Source: Photobacterium atrarenae
GTDB lineage: Bacteria; Pseudomonadota; Gammaproteobacteria; Enterobacterales; Vibrionaceae
Direction of reading: 5' to 3'
Length of the DNA: 64,000 nucleotides
Assembly (NCBI RefSeq): GCF_024380015.1
Contig: NZ_CP101509.1
Location: forward strand, 248,001 to 312,000
The position numbers and the translations under genes were made by a program. The first letter of the stretch is position 1. Each line of letters starts with the position of its first letter. This document shows positions 7,711 through 19,700 of this stretch, one piece after another. The notes below the pieces were generated by a model. That model did not search any database. It was not told the origin of the DNA and saw only the letters and a program-made list of their open reading frames with translations.

Positions 7711-7920
7711 TCAGTCGTGTAAATATTTTCGTTTATAATCTGACGCTTTAGCAAAGAATATCATCGGGATAATCAGCAAAATTATACCGGGCAAGAAGAT
7801 TAAGGATTCGTGTACGAGCAACTGATAGACACTGATTCCAAGAAAGGCCCCCAACAATAGCAAAATAACGCCATGCACAATAGGATGACGAAATGAGAAA
7901 ATTGCATACAAACGTACCAC
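7711..7920 (-). CDS. Small two-helix membrane protein, unknown
   Basis: A 69-residue protein with two hydrophobic stretches (GVILLLLGAFLGISVYQLL and LIFLPGIILLIIPMIFF) and a basic C-terminus (KRKYLHD). The start is GTG with GAGG seven bases upstream. It is convergent with the preceding phosphatidyltransferase gene, nine bases apart. No family is recognised. Confidence 0.55.
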   Translation of the reverse strand: MVRLYAIFSFRHPIVHGVILLLLGAFLGISVYQLLVHESLIFLPGIILLIIPMIFFAKASDYKRKYLHD

Positions 7921-8171
7921 TACGACACCTCAATCAACTTTTGATTTCTAACTAAGGCGGCAACAAACCCCGCAAATTAAATCCCCAAAAGAATGGTTCA
8001 ATTTTTATGATCACCCGCCACCAGCCGTTCCATGCATTTCACTCTTCAGTAACAATATAGTCGTTAATTGTGAGGTTAGTTCAGAAAGGTGGGTGAAGGC
8101 TTGCTTATCAAACATAATAAAATAAGGGATACAAGCTTCCGGACGTTCAGCCCGGAGCAAGTAGAGCAACT

Positions 8172-9059
8172 TCAGCGTGTTTTGGCTTTTAGCCAGGACA
8201 AAATCACTGGCCCACTGCGGTAAAACAGCAGCGCTGATAAGATCAGGCAACAGCCCAGAAATTTATGTATCGGCATGGTCTCGCCATACCAAAGGATACT
8301 CAGAACCACTGTCCATACCGGCTCTAATACCATAATAATCGCAGCATTGGCTGCCGTACTATGCTTTTGCCCGGTGGTCTGCATCACATAGCGTAAGCTG
8401 GTTGCTAACAGGACACTCATCGCAAACCAGCCCCAAGTCGATAACAAAATGGTTTCCGGCCAGGTTTCAAAACTCAGCGAAGCCACCCAACCAATCATAC
8501 CAGTGACAAAGAGCTGAATGCAGGTCAGCAGTAACGGGGGGACATGCCGGACAACGCGGCTGTTGACGTTAAAGTGCAGCGCCAGGGTCAACGCTGCGCA
8601 CAAAAACCACAACTGACTGGCGGACTGCTGCCACCCCGCCCCACCCAGTGCCAGCAACATCAGTCCCCCGACGGCAAGTGGCAACGACCACCAGAACATT
8701 CGGGGCGGACGCTGACGAAACAGGGGCCAGGCGATCAGAGGCACAAACAACATGGAGAGGCTCATAATGAACGCGCCCTCACCGAGCGTCTCACTCACCG
8801 AGATAGAAAAGATCCACAGCAGCAGTGAGCACCCGAGCAGGCACCCAACACCCATGGCCCGGATCAGCTCGCGGCGTTTCACCTGCTTGAGTGCCGAATA
8901 ACAAAACGGGAGCAAGCACAGTGAAGCCAGCACAAAACGAGCACCAATAAAGCCAAATGGCGGTAAGCCCTGGATCGCTTCTTTGGAGAAGATCCACCCG
9001 GCAGCGGCCAACATGGTTGTTGCGATTAAAATAAGATCAGCGCGGCGATCCAAAGTCAT
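8172..9059 (-). CDS. EamA/DMT family permease
   Basis: A 295-residue protein with about ten hydrophobic segments in two EamA repeats. The first repeat runs from RADLILIATTMLAAAGWIFSKEA through FIGARFVLASLCLLPF, and the second includes NAAIIMVLEPVWTVVLSILWYGE, the usual final EamA motif. Members export amino acids, metabolites or drugs; the substrate is unknown. It lies alone, facing away from the pha operon terminator at 9158-9185. A smaller ORF overlapping its 3' end is a shadow. Confidence 0.85.
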   Translation of the reverse strand: MTLDRRADLILIATTMLAAAGWIFSKEAIQGLPPFGFIGARFVLASLCLLPFCYSALKQVKRRELIRAMGVGCLLGCSLLLWIFSISVSETLGEGAFIMSLSMLFVPLIAWPLFRQRPPRMFWWSLPLAVGGLMLLALGGAGWQQSASQLWFLCAALTLALHFNVNSRVVRHVPPLLLTCIQLFVTGMIGWVASLSFETWPETILLSTWGWFAMSVLLATSLRYVMQTTGQKHSTAANAAIIMVLEPVWTVVLSILWYGETMPIHKFLGCCLILSALLFYRSGPVILSWLKAKTR

Positions 9060-9157
9060 AAATACCCACTCAAACGAGCGTCATGAAAAGTTGTAAAAAA
9101 AACATTCTATCGCCAAGAGGTATAAAAAGTAACAACCATTTTTCAATCGACACAACG

Positions 9158-9185
9158 AAAAAAGCCAGCGAAATCCGCTGGCTTT
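9158..9185 (-). terminator. Rho-independent terminator of the pha operon
   Basis: On the reverse strand AAAGCCAGCG pairs with CGCTGGCTTT (9161-9185) and runs into a U-tract (TTTTTT), 27 bases after the phaC stop codon. Confidence 0.85.
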
Positions 9186-9211
9186 GATACAGGACTATGC
9201 GTCGTTAAGTG

Positions 9212-11026
9212 TTAAGCATTGACGGATTGCTGACTCGCTTCGACGGCATTGGACACTTCAATCGGCAATGTCTGCTGCACATAACTGCCAGGCGCGGGAG
9301 CCAGAGCCGGGTAATTTTTATTGCCCAACTCACGTCCATCAACTGGCTCTGCCGAATCATACTGAGCCAACCAGGTATTCCAGTGATTCCACCAAGAGCC
9401 GTCCTGACGTTGTGCAGATGCCAGCCAAGCCTCCGGATCATCAACAACTTTATCACTGGTGTAAAAGCCGTACTTGTTCTTCGCCGGGTGGTTCACAATT
9501 CCCGCAATGTGGCCGGATTCACCCAACACAAAAGTCAGCTTGCTGCTCAGATTCTTCGCACCACGGTAAGTCCCCTGCCAGAGTGCAATATGGTCTTCCT
9601 GAGTCGAGATAAAGTAAGCCGGTACTTTGATCTTAGACAGGTCAATATTCACCCCGCCCACTTGATACCCTTTCGGGTCAACCAGCTTGTTCTCAAGGTA
9701 GAACTGACGAAGCAAGGTACTATGACATGCCACAGCAACATTCGTACTATCACCATTCCAGTACAGCAAATCGAAATCGATCGGGCTGTTCCCTTTCAGG
9801 TAATTGTTAATGTAGTAGTTCCAGTAGAGACTATTTTCACGCAAGAGGCTGAATGTGACACTCAATGAGCGCCCATCCATATACCCTTTGGCCTCATTCT
9901 GCGCTTCAATCGCGGAGATGATCGGATCATTGATATAAGCGCCGATTTCTCCCGGTTGTGAAAAGTCCAGCAGCGTCGTAAAGAAAGTGGCCGACTTTAT
10001 GCGGTTACGCATCCGCTTACCGGCATAATACGCCAACGCAACAGCTAGCAGCGTACCACCAATACAATAACCGGCAGCATGAATCTGCTTTTCACCGGTA
10101 ATGTCTTCAACCGCATCAACGGCCTTGACCACCCCATCAAGGACATAATCTTCAAAGTCGACACCGGCCATGCTGACATCCGGGTTGCGCCAGGACATCA
10201 TAAAGACCGTATGTCCTTGCTCGACCAGCCAACGCACCATGGAATTATTCTCACGAAGATCCAGAATGTAGTACTTATTGATAAACGGCGGAACAATTAA
10301 CAACGGGGTTGCATTCACCTGCTCAGTCAACGGCTTGTATTGAATTAACTCAAACAAGTCATTTTTGAAGACCACCTGACCTTCCGAGTTCGCCACGTTC
10401 ACCCCAAGCTCGAACGCACTATCGTTGGTCATGCGGATCTTCAGCACATCAGCACTGGCCTTCATGTCTTCCTGTAACAGTTCCATCCCTTTCGTCAGGT
10501 TTTCACCGTTCGTAGCCACCGTCAACTTCGCGAGTTCAGGGTTAGTCGTAATGAAATTCGTCGGGGACAAGGCATTAATCGCCTGACGGGAAAAGAAGTG
10601 CAAACGCTCTTTGGCTTTGTCATCTATGCCCTCTATCGAGTCGATTGTTTGCTTCATCGTATTGCTAAACAGCAGATAAGACTGTTTGATATAGTTATAG
10701 AACGCTTCACTTTCCCATGCCGGATCAGTAAAGCGTTTATCATCTTTTTCGGGCTTGACCAGATCGGCGTCATCACCATTTTTCAAGGTGACGTTCTGCC
10801 AGATCTTCATCTGATTTTCCCACCATTCCATTTGCGCTTGCGCTAAAACAGATGGCTGCGCTGCAGCTTTTTCGAGAAACTCGATGCTGTCTTCTAAATT
10901 AATTTCATTCAGCGCTTTATTAAGGGGAGAGTTCATGGCTGCCTTGCCAGATTCAAGTTCCTTCCACCATGCCTGGTTTATGTCTTGGAGCTTGGCAAAG
11001 TAGTCCGCAAAGAAGTTATAGTTCAT
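9212..11026 (-). CDS. phaC: Class I poly(3-hydroxyalkanoate) synthase
   Basis: A 604-residue PHA synthase that polymerises (R)-3-hydroxyacyl-CoA on the granule surface. The PhaC N-terminal domain is followed by an alpha/beta hydrolase fold. The lipase-like box GYCIGG holds the nucleophile Cys321, close to the position of Cys319 in the Cupriavidus enzyme. Other expected blocks are VPPFINKYYILDL, HTVFMMSWRNPD and GESGHIAGIVNHP with the catalytic His. The open frame extends to 11089, but the ATG at 11026 has GAGG eight bases upstream and matches the family N-terminus. It is the last gene of phaB-phaA-phasin-phaC. Confidence 0.93.
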   Translation of the reverse strand: MNYNFFADYFAKLQDINQAWWKELESGKAAMNSPLNKALNEINLEDSIEFLEKAAAQPSVLAQAQMEWWENQMKIWQNVTLKNGDDADLVKPEKDDKRFTDPAWESEAFYNYIKQSYLLFSNTMKQTIDSIEGIDDKAKERLHFFSRQAINALSPTNFITTNPELAKLTVATNGENLTKGMELLQEDMKASADVLKIRMTNDSAFELGVNVANSEGQVVFKNDLFELIQYKPLTEQVNATPLLIVPPFINKYYILDLRENNSMVRWLVEQGHTVFMMSWRNPDVSMAGVDFEDYVLDGVVKAVDAVEDITGEKQIHAAGYCIGGTLLAVALAYYAGKRMRNRIKSATFFTTLLDFSQPGEIGAYINDPIISAIEAQNEAKGYMDGRSLSVTFSLLRENSLYWNYYINNYLKGNSPIDFDLLYWNGDSTNVAVACHSTLLRQFYLENKLVDPKGYQVGGVNIDLSKIKVPAYFISTQEDHIALWQGTYRGAKNLSSKLTFVLGESGHIAGIVNHPAKNKYGFYTSDKVVDDPEAWLASAQRQDGSWWNHWNTWLAQYDSAEPVDGRELGNKNYPALAPAPGSYVQQTLPIEVSNAVEASQQSVNA

Positions 11027-11094
11027 TACAATGACCTCAGTGTTAGGACTAAAATAGCCGCCCACGGAATGGGGCGGCTGAGTGGTCATTTCAC

Positions 11095-11445
11095 TTATGC
11101 TGTTGGCGTGGCTTGCTTTACATTTTCCGCAACCAACTCTTCCACCTCAGTTTTGAAAGACTGAGCAATCGCATTGAACTTATTGCTGTCATCAATCAGC
11201 TGCTGAGACAGTTTTGTCAACGATTCCAGTTGCTGGCTGTTGTACTCAGCAAAAGACTGCAGATCTTTCACTTCGCTTACAGCTTTGAGCTGAGAAATCC
11301 CAAGGTCGCTATACGCGCGAACTGCTGCCAGTTGCAGCTCTGTCAGCTCTTCAATATTCTTGGTGAACACTTTGTTGAACTTCACGTATGGTGCCAAAGA
11401 TTTTTCAGTCTGCTCAGAGAAAGATTTAAACATTTCCGTATACAT
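11095..11445 (-). CDS. phaP: Phasin (PHA granule-associated protein)
   Basis: A 116-residue phasin_2-type protein, highly helical and rich in Glu, Lys and Gln, beginning MYTEMFKSFSEQTEKSLAPY. Phasins coat polyhydroxybutyrate granules and control their number and size. The open frame begins five codons earlier at TTG, but the ATG at 11445 is seven bases after AAGGA. Position between phaA and phaC confirms the assignment. Confidence 0.9.
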   Translation of the reverse strand: MYTEMFKSFSEQTEKSLAPYVKFNKVFTKNIEELTELQLAAVRAYSDLGISQLKAVSEVKDLQSFAEYNSQQLESLTKLSQQLIDDSNKFNAIAQSFKTEVEELVAENVKQATPTA

Positions 11446-11520
11446 AGCGGTTTCCTTCAATTAGAAAGTATCAATGGAGTACCCGATCCATCAACTGAGG
11501 CCCGGGCACAAACAAAATAT

Positions 11521-12735
11521 TTAGGATTCAACGTTCTTTAAGACAATAGCCGTGCCCATACCGCCTCCGACGCAGAGCGTCGCAAGCCCATGTTCAGTAC
11601 CTCGACGACGCATCTCATGAAGAAGACTGACGATAATTCGATTTCCTGACGCACCCAGCGGGTGACCCAGCGCAATCGCACCGCCATTCACGTTCGAACG
11701 CTCGGCTAAATCTTCGACCTGAGTATCCAGCTCATCTGCCAACTCATGCAGCACACCCAGTGCCTGGCCAGCAAACGCTTCGTTAAACTCGAACAGGCCA
11801 ATGTCACCAATAGTCAAGCCTGCTTTGTTCAAAGCTTTAGTCACAGCCGGTACAGGGCCGAGACCCATGACTTCCGGTGCGACCCCCGCTTGGGCGTAGC
11901 TTTCAATTTCAGCCAATGGTGTCAGGCCATATTTTTGCACTGCGGTCTCAGAAGCAACGATGATGGCGCTGGCGCCGTCATTGATACCTGAAGCGTTGCC
12001 CGCGGTTACACTACCGCCTTCTTTCTTAAATGCCGGGCGCAATTTCGCCAAGCCTTCAATGCTGGCATCAGGTTTAGGATATTCATCGGTATCGACCAGA
12101 TTGGTCTTGCGACGAACTGTCACTTCAACCGGCACAATTTCGTCAACAAATTTACCCTGCTCAATGGCTGCAACCGCTTTTTGCTGACTGGCCAGTGCAA
12201 AGTTATCCTGCTGTTCACGAGTCAGGCCCACTTTTTCGACCACGTTTTCCGCAGTCACACCCATGTGGTAGTTGTTGAAAACATCTGTCAAGCCATCGTT
12301 AATCAGTAGATCCGCCAGCTCCAAGCCGCCCATTTTCTGACCGTCGCGGATCGATGCCGGGACAGTGAACGGGATTTGCGACATGTTTTCAGCACCGGCC
12401 GCCACGACGAGTTCGGCATCACCGGCTTTAATATGCGCCGCAGCGTCCATCACGGTTTTCATCCCGCTCCCGCAAACCATATTCAACGTGTAAGCCGGCA
12501 CCTCCTGAGGAACACCGGCGTACAGCGCCGCCTGGCGACCCGGGCCCATGCCTTGGGCGGCACTGACCACATTACCCAGAATCACCTCATCCAGGTTCGC
12601 CGGGTCGACATTCGCCTGCTCCAACGCTGCTTTAATCGCAGTCGCAGCTAGACGGGAAGCCGACACTGCTTTCAGTGAGCCGTTAAAGCTCCCCAAAGGG
12701 GTACGCTTTGCAGCAACAATATAAACTTTAGTCAT
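11521..12735 (-). CDS. phaA: Acetyl-CoA acetyltransferase (beta-ketothiolase)
   Basis: A 404-residue thiolase that condenses two acetyl-CoA to acetoacetyl-CoA, the first step of polyhydroxybutyrate synthesis. Motifs: N-terminal [18 protein letters not shown]; acylated active-site Cys in [11 protein letters not shown] near residue 89; His in [15 protein letters not shown]; and the C-terminal Cys in [11 protein letters not shown]. The length is near the usual 392 residues. It lies 37 bases after phaB and shares its strand with the phasin and synthase genes. Confidence 0.93.
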   Translation of the reverse strand: MTKVYIVAAKRTPLGSFNGSLKAVSASRLAATAIKAALEQANVDPANLDEVILGNVVSAAQGMGPGRQAALYAGVPQEVPAYTLNMVCGSGMKTVMDAAAHIKAGDAELVVAAGAENMSQIPFTVPASIRDGQKMGGLELADLLINDGLTDVFNNYHMGVTAENVVEKVGLTREQQDNFALASQQKAVAAIEQGKFVDEIVPVEVTVRRKTNLVDTDEYPKPDASIEGLAKLRPAFKKEGGSVTAGNASGINDGASAIIVASETAVQKYGLTPLAEIESYAQAGVAPEVMGLGPVPAVTKALNKAGLTIGDIGLFEFNEAFAGQALGVLHELADELDTQVEDLAERSNVNGGAIALGHPLGASGNRIIVSLLHEMRRRGTEHGLATLCVGGGMGTAIVLKNVES

Positions 12736-12772
12736 TTTTGCGTCCTTTCAATTCGATCACCGAAGTCACAGA

Positions 12773-13513
12773 TTAATGCATGTACAAACCGCCATTCACA
12801 GACAGGGTCTCGCCTGTGATGTATGCTGCGGCGTCACTGGCAAGAAATGTCACGGCTGCGGCGACTTCACTCGGTTCCGCCAGACGCTTCATCGGGATTT
12901 CAGCTTTAATGGCGTCCAGCACTTCCGGCTTGATCGCTTGGACCATCGGAGTCCCGGTATAACCCGGGGCAATCGCATTGACCGTCACGCCAAAACGCGC
13001 CCCTTCAGCAGCCAGGGCTTTGGTAAAACCAATCATACCTGCTTTCGCAGCTGAATAATTTGCCTGACCAAACTGGCCTTTCAGGCCATTCACTGAAGAA
13101 ATATTAATAATGCGTGCATTACCCTTGTCGCACATGGATGCGAACAGTGGGTGTGTAACGTTATACAAACTATTGAGGTTGGTTGTAATGACCTCATGCC
13201 ATTGCTCTGCAGTCATTCGCTTGAATGTTGTGTCTCGAGTAATCCCTGCGTTATTAACAAGAACATCGACAGCACCTTCTTCTGCTAATAAGCTCGCCAA
13301 CGCTTCTTTGCAATAGGCTGTATCAGTAACATCCAGAGGAAATAACCTAACTTGGTCTTCTGAATAGTTATTTTCCTGAAACCATTGTTTCGCTTTTTCT
13401 TCCCCACTCGGGAAATACGTTGCAATCACACGATACCCAGCGTCGACTAACGCATTTGTGATTGATGATCCAATACCACCTTTCGCACCAGTTACTAATG
13501 CTGTTTTGCTCAT
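12773..13513 (-). CDS. phaB: Acetoacetyl-CoA reductase
   Basis: A 246-residue short-chain dehydrogenase that reduces acetoacetyl-CoA to (R)-3-hydroxybutyryl-CoA with NADPH. The Rossmann motif is TGAKGGIG near residue 9; NNAG follows, and the catalytic Ser, Tyr and Lys are in INISSVNGLKGQFGQ and NYSAAKAG. The open frame continues to 13579, but the ATG at 13513 follows GGAG and matches the family start. It is the first gene of the pha operon, so the promoter should be just upstream. Confidence 0.93.
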   Translation of the reverse strand: MSKTALVTGAKGGIGSSITNALVDAGYRVIATYFPSGEEKAKQWFQENNYSEDQVRLFPLDVTDTAYCKEALASLLAEEGAVDVLVNNAGITRDTTFKRMTAEQWHEVITTNLNSLYNVTHPLFASMCDKGNARIINISSVNGLKGQFGQANYSAAKAGMIGFTKALAAEGARFGVTVNAIAPGYTGTPMVQAIKPEVLDAIKAEIPMKRLAEPSEVAAAVTFLASDAAAYITGETLSVNGGLYMH

Positions 13514-14419
13514 TACAGAAGACTCCATTCCATCATTGATGATGCTATTACTGCCTTGAAAATAAAAAGCGAGTTGCATTCAGTTTCAAGGATTAACCAA
13601 CCTAATTGAACTACCTGATTATTCCTAAACTTTAATGCATCGTATCGGTCAATTAAGTCATTACCGTGACCTTCATATTGCATAAATATTATAAGAACAC
13701 ACAGGCATACCAATATCAACACACAGCATCAATGGTCGTACCAATATTCCACTACAGAATTTACACTTCAATACACAACCATTTCATTACTCAATAAATT
13801 CCTTTTTCAAAAATAACTAATGCATTAATGGTGCCAGGTTATTTAAAACATAGAATTATTCATTTATCTATGGAGATAGACAGCATCATTCATGAAACAT
13901 TCATATCTCTTGCACTTATTTAATACGCAAATGCACAATATGGGTGCCAGGTTCAACGTCAATTATTCGTCAAATTAATAAAACCAACGATACTATTTTA
14001 TAAAGCACATCATTATTCATTCAGTGGGTATCCTCGTTTTAATAAACGTTAAGTCTAAAAAAACATTTTATATATCCAGTTATTATTTAAAAAACCCAAC
14101 TATTGATAGGTGTTTTAAAAATATTTTTATCTTTTTTGTCACCTCCAACGTGGGAACAAGCGCCCAGAACCAGATGCCGATCGATCCAGGCAACCGCCAG
14201 GATAATCACCTGTTTCTTGCTGTTCAGGCTTGAAATCACCGTCAGGTAACCCTATGAACAGGCTATAATTCACAGCACAGGCTCCGTGATGAACAGATCT
14301 TGCGCTATCAAACAAAATAACCACCACCATAATGGCTGGACTGAACTATCGGCCGGTATTCTGGTCACACAATTCACCTTTTAATTGATGGCTTTATAGT
14401 TAAAGGACTCAATTCATTT
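13514..14419. other. Intergenic region between divergent pha and moxR/bat operons
   Basis: A 906-base, mostly AT-rich region with no convincing gene. It must hold the divergent promoters. GGTGCCAGGTT occurs twice as a direct repeat (13830-13840 and 13943-13953). The part 14150-14400 has higher GC, with reading frames that look random. Confidence 0.5.
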
Positions 14420-15376
14420 ATGTTAACGTCGACGTTTCAACGCCTGCAGGCCTACCTGGACAGCCAGGTAATTGGTCAACCTGATCTCATCAAGCAACTG
14501 TTGATAGCCCTCCTGGCCGATGGCCATATCCTGGTCGAGGGGCCGCCGGGTCTTGCCAAGACCCGGGCTGTGAAAGTCCTGGCCGATTGTATTGAAGGCA
14601 GCTTTCACCGGATCCAGTTCACCCCGGATTTGCTCCCTGCAGACTTAACCGGAACGGACATCTTCCGTCCGGAAACCGGCGAGTTTACCTTTCAGTCCGG
14701 ACCGATTTTTAATTCTCTGTTGCTTGCCGATGAAATCAACCGGGCGCCGGCGAAAGTTCAGGCGGCCATGTTAGAAGCAATGGCGGAGAAGCAAATCACA
14801 GCCGGGCGGGAAACATACAGCCTGCCGGCGTTATTTCTGGTCATGGCAACCCAAAACCCGATTGAACAGGAAGGCACCTACCCGCTCCCGGAAGCACAGC
14901 TTGATCGATTCCTGCTGCAATTGAATGTGGAATATCCGGATGCGACCAGTGAGCTGGAAATCCTGCGTCTGAACCGTGGTGAAGCAATGGGCGCCCGGAG
15001 TGTCGAACCTGTGCAACTCACTCAAAAAGAAATTTTCGCGGCCCGCCAGGAAGTGCTGAATATTCATATGGCTGAAGAAGTGGAGCATTACATCATCCGG
15101 CTAACCATGGCAACCCGTGAGCCGGAACGCTACAGCGATCAGCTGGCCAGCTGGCTGCAATTAGGGGTCAGTCCACGGGCAACCCTGGCGCTGGATCGCT
15201 GTGCTCGTGCCCATGCCTGGCTCAGTAATCGGGATTTCGTCACCCCGGAAGATGTACAGCAAATGACTTACCCAGTATTGCGCCATCGCCTGCTGCTTAG
15301 CTACGAAGCCCAAGCAGAGGGCATCGCCACTGACACGCTGATCAGCCAGATCATCGAACAGGTCGCGTGCGCATGA
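14420..15376 (+). CDS. MoxR family AAA+ ATPase
   Basis: A 318-residue MoxR/RavA-type ATPase. Walker A is GPPGLAKT near residues 41-48, Walker B LLADEINRAPAK near residues 102-113, and sensor 1 ATQNPIEQEGTYPLPEAQLDRF. MoxR proteins act as chaperones that insert cofactors into or activate partner complexes, usually next to VWA-domain proteins as here. It is the first gene of a six-gene operon and overlaps the following DUF58 gene by four bases. The partner substrate is unknown. Confidence 0.9.
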   Translation: MLTSTFQRLQAYLDSQVIGQPDLIKQLLIALLADGHILVEGPPGLAKTRAVKVLADCIEGSFHRIQFTPDLLPADLTGTDIFRPETGEFTFQSGPIFNSLLLADEINRAPAKVQAAMLEAMAEKQITAGRETYSLPALFLVMATQNPIEQEGTYPLPEAQLDRFLLQLNVEYPDATSELEILRLNRGEAMGARSVEPVQLTQKEIFAARQEVLNIHMAEEVEHYIIRLTMATREPERYSDQLASWLQLGVSPRATLALDRCARAHAWLSNRDFVTPEDVQQMTYPVLRHRLLLSYEAQAEGIATDTLISQIIEQVACA

Positions 15377-16311
15377 CAGAGACATCCGTGACACCGGCTC
15401 TGCCGCCCCACAGTGATGGCGTGAACTTATGTCTGGCCGAACTGCTGCAATACAAGAATCAGGCTGTTCGCTGGTTACCGCCGGCGCAAAGTATCTGGTC
15501 GCAGCTCAACGGCCAGCACTTAAGCCGAAAGAAAGGCCGTGGGATGAACTTTTCGGAAGTTCGTCCCTACCAGCCGGGTGATGATATCCGGGCCATCGAC
15601 TGGCGCGTTACCGCTCGCACCGGAAAAACACACACCAAGCTATTTACCGAAGAGCGAGAGCAACCGGTAATGCTCCTGATCGATCTGAGTCAGAACATGC
15701 ACTTCGGTTCAATGCTGCTGCTCAAGTCTGTTCAGGCTGCCCACTTCGCCAGTTTGCTCAGCTGGCTTGCCGTCAGTGAGCAGGATCGGATCGGCGCGAT
15801 CATTTATACCGGCTTTCAACTCATCGAATGTAAACCGACGGCGCGCCAGCAAGGTCCGCTGCGGGTGATCAATGCCCTGATTGAAGCGCACCGCCATCAG
15901 GAGCCGGAGCAGGTACCGGTGGATTTCGCCGCAGCCCTGAAGCACCTTCATCACCTGTGCCCGAAAGGTAGCGATATTGTAGTGATCAGTGATTTTTACT
16001 TGTTGACTGCTACAGACAAACACCGCCTGAGCCAGCTGCGCCAACACAACCGGATCCGGTTTGTTCAAGTTTCAGACCCCCTGGAACAGGGGTATACCCA
16101 TTTCAGAGGAACCGAGCATGTCAGGGATAACCATCAGGCGCTATGGGTCGATTTTTCAGCGAAAGACACCCGTCAGCAGCTTCATGACCAGTACCACCAT
16201 CACCAGCAATTTCTCCACAACCTGGCCCACAGTCTGGCGATCCCGGTCCATCACCTGTCGGCAGCACAGCCGTTAATGTCTCAATTAAATCCTTCAGGAG
16301 TCACCGCATGA
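15373..16311 (+). CDS. DUF58 domain protein of MoxR/Bat cluster
   Basis: A 312-residue protein with the DUF58 signature GRGMNFSEVRPYQPGDDIRAIDWRVTAR around residues 56-83, followed by a VWA-like fold (LLIDLSQNMHFG) in which the MIDAS serines are degenerate. The ATG at 15373 overlaps the moxR stop (ATGA), so the upstream GTG at 15367 is not needed. Proteins of this type always accompany MoxR ATPases and VWA proteins, but their molecular role is not established. Confidence 0.88.
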   Translation: MTETSVTPALPPHSDGVNLCLAELLQYKNQAVRWLPPAQSIWSQLNGQHLSRKKGRGMNFSEVRPYQPGDDIRAIDWRVTARTGKTHTKLFTEEREQPVMLLIDLSQNMHFGSMLLLKSVQAAHFASLLSWLAVSEQDRIGAIIYTGFQLIECKPTARQQGPLRVINALIEAHRHQEPEQVPVDFAAALKHLHHLCPKGSDIVVISDFYLLTATDKHRLSQLRQHNRIRFVQVSDPLEQGYTHFRGTEHVRDNHQALWVDFSAKDTRQQLHDQYHHHQQFLHNLAHSLAIPVHHLSAAQPLMSQLNPSGVTA

Positions 16312-16847
16312 CTGAGCAACCAGCGGTCAACAATATGGCTTCCACTTTGCCCCTGGCCGACATTCATCTGCCGCAAGCCCCCGGATACTGGCCTCTCGCC
16401 TGGGGATGGTGGGTGTGCGGGATCATTGCCTTGTGCCTGCTCGTCAGCGGGCTGTTTGTATTGCTTCGCACCATCCGCAACAATCGAGCCAAGCAAAGAG
16501 CACGAAGGGAAGCCCTTCGTCGACTGAAAACCTACACGGATCCCGGCACTCTCAACGCCATTAACTTATTGCTGCGACAAACCGCAATGTCCTATTACTC
16601 CCGCCAACAGGTTGCCAGCCTGACCGGTGAGCAATGGCTGATTTTTTTAGATCGCCATTTAACCGATGACCAGCAAGGGTTTTCGAAATTATCAGAGCCC
16701 TGGAGCCAGGGGCTCTTTTCCGGTCAGGCATTAGAACCTCAGGATTTCCAGCGTTGCTATCGGCAAGCCGAGCTGTGGCTAAAAAACGCCCAACTACCCT
16801 CTCCACGATTGCAGCAACCGAACGTGACAGAGGGTGCCCATGTTTGA
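16308..16847 (+). CDS. DUF4381 domain protein of Bat cluster
   Basis: A 179-residue protein with one N-terminal membrane segment (WPLAWGWWVCGIIALCLLVSGLFVLL) after a short PLADIHLPQAPGYWPL motif, typical of DUF4381. A basic linker (NNRAKQRARREALRRL) and a soluble helical region follow, including the YYSRQQVASLTGEQWLIFLD motif. It overlaps the upstream gene by four bases and the downstream one by eight. It is probably an inner-membrane component of the MoxR/VWA complex. Confidence 0.85.
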   Translation: MTEQPAVNNMASTLPLADIHLPQAPGYWPLAWGWWVCGIIALCLLVSGLFVLLRTIRNNRAKQRARREALRRLKTYTDPGTLNAINLLLRQTAMSYYSRQQVASLTGEQWLIFLDRHLTDDQQGFSKLSEPWSQGLFSGQALEPQDFQRCYRQAELWLKNAQLPSPRLQQPNVTEGAHV

Positions 16848-17797
16848 GTTTCTCTGGATTTGGGCCTGGACTTTGCTGCCCCTGCCCGTGCTGGTTTATC
16901 GCTTCACCAAACCGGTGACTCAGCCAGTGGCCATTCGCCTTCCCAAGCTTCCGGAAGGGATTGGTCAACAACAGCCAAATACCCGCTGGCGAAAGATCCT
17001 GGCCGGCATTGCCTGGTGCTTGCTGATCAGCGCACTGGCCCGCCCGGTCTGGTATGGCGATCCAATTAAAATCAATCCTGAGCACCGAGACATGATGTTG
17101 GCAGTTGATCTGTCCGGATCGATGTCGATCGAAGATATGATCACCCCGGACGGTGAAACGACGGACCGCCTGACTGCCGTCAAGCAAGTCCTCGGTGACT
17201 TCATCGAAAGACGTCAAGGTGACCGATTGGGATTGGTGCTGTTTGCCAAACATGCTTACCTGCAAACACCCCTGACTTTTGACCGGGATACCGTCAAGCA
17301 GCAACTAAGCAGGAGCGTGTTAGGTTTGATTGGCCAAAGTACCGCAATTGGTGAAGGGTTGGGGATCGCTGCCAAAACCTTTATCGACAGCCAGGCCCCG
17401 CAGCGAGTGATTATTTTACTGAGTGACGGCACCAACACTGCCGGCGTGCTCCAGCCCATTGAAGCGGCTGAGCTAGCAGCGCGGAGCGATGTCACGATTT
17501 ATACTGTCGGGATTGGTGCCGAGGCTCTTGAGCAACGGACCTTCTTTTCAACACGGACCGTGAATCCGTCGCAGGATCTGGATGAAAAGACTTTAACCGA
17601 AATCGCCAAACTCACAGGCGGACAATACTTCCGCGCCAGAAATCCTCAGGAGCTGGAACAGATTTATCAGTTAATCGATCAAATGGAACCTATCAACACC
17701 GCGCAACAAACCTGGCGTCCGCGTCAGGAGCTTTTCCGTTATCCACTCGCCATAACCCTGCTGCTCACAGTGCTGCTGGCCCTGTTAAGGAGGCGCC

Positions 17798-17805
<8 letters not shown>
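16840..17805 (+). CDS. batA: BatA-like VWA domain membrane protein
   Basis: A 321-residue protein with N-terminal and C-terminal membrane segments flanking a von Willebrand A domain. The metal-binding MIDAS motif is intact: DLSGSMS near residues 89-95, with LSDGTN later and a conserved Thr in GQSTAIGEG. In Bacteroides and Leptospira, Bat (aerotolerance) proteins are linked to envelope stress, and here the role is inferred from this resemblance. The ATG at 16840 lies inside the end of the upstream gene, with a purine-rich AGAGGG before it. Confidence 0.88.
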
Positions 17806-19696
<1,891 letters not shown>

Positions 19697-19700
19697 GAAG

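Noticed and set aside
8011..8250. Reverse 79-codon ORF overlapping the 3' end of the EamA gene
   Set aside because: Overlaps a well-supported gene in another frame and lacks a ribosome site and family features.
9209..9868. Forward 219-codon ORF opposite phaC
   Set aside because: Antisense to a conserved PHA synthase; no independent evidence.
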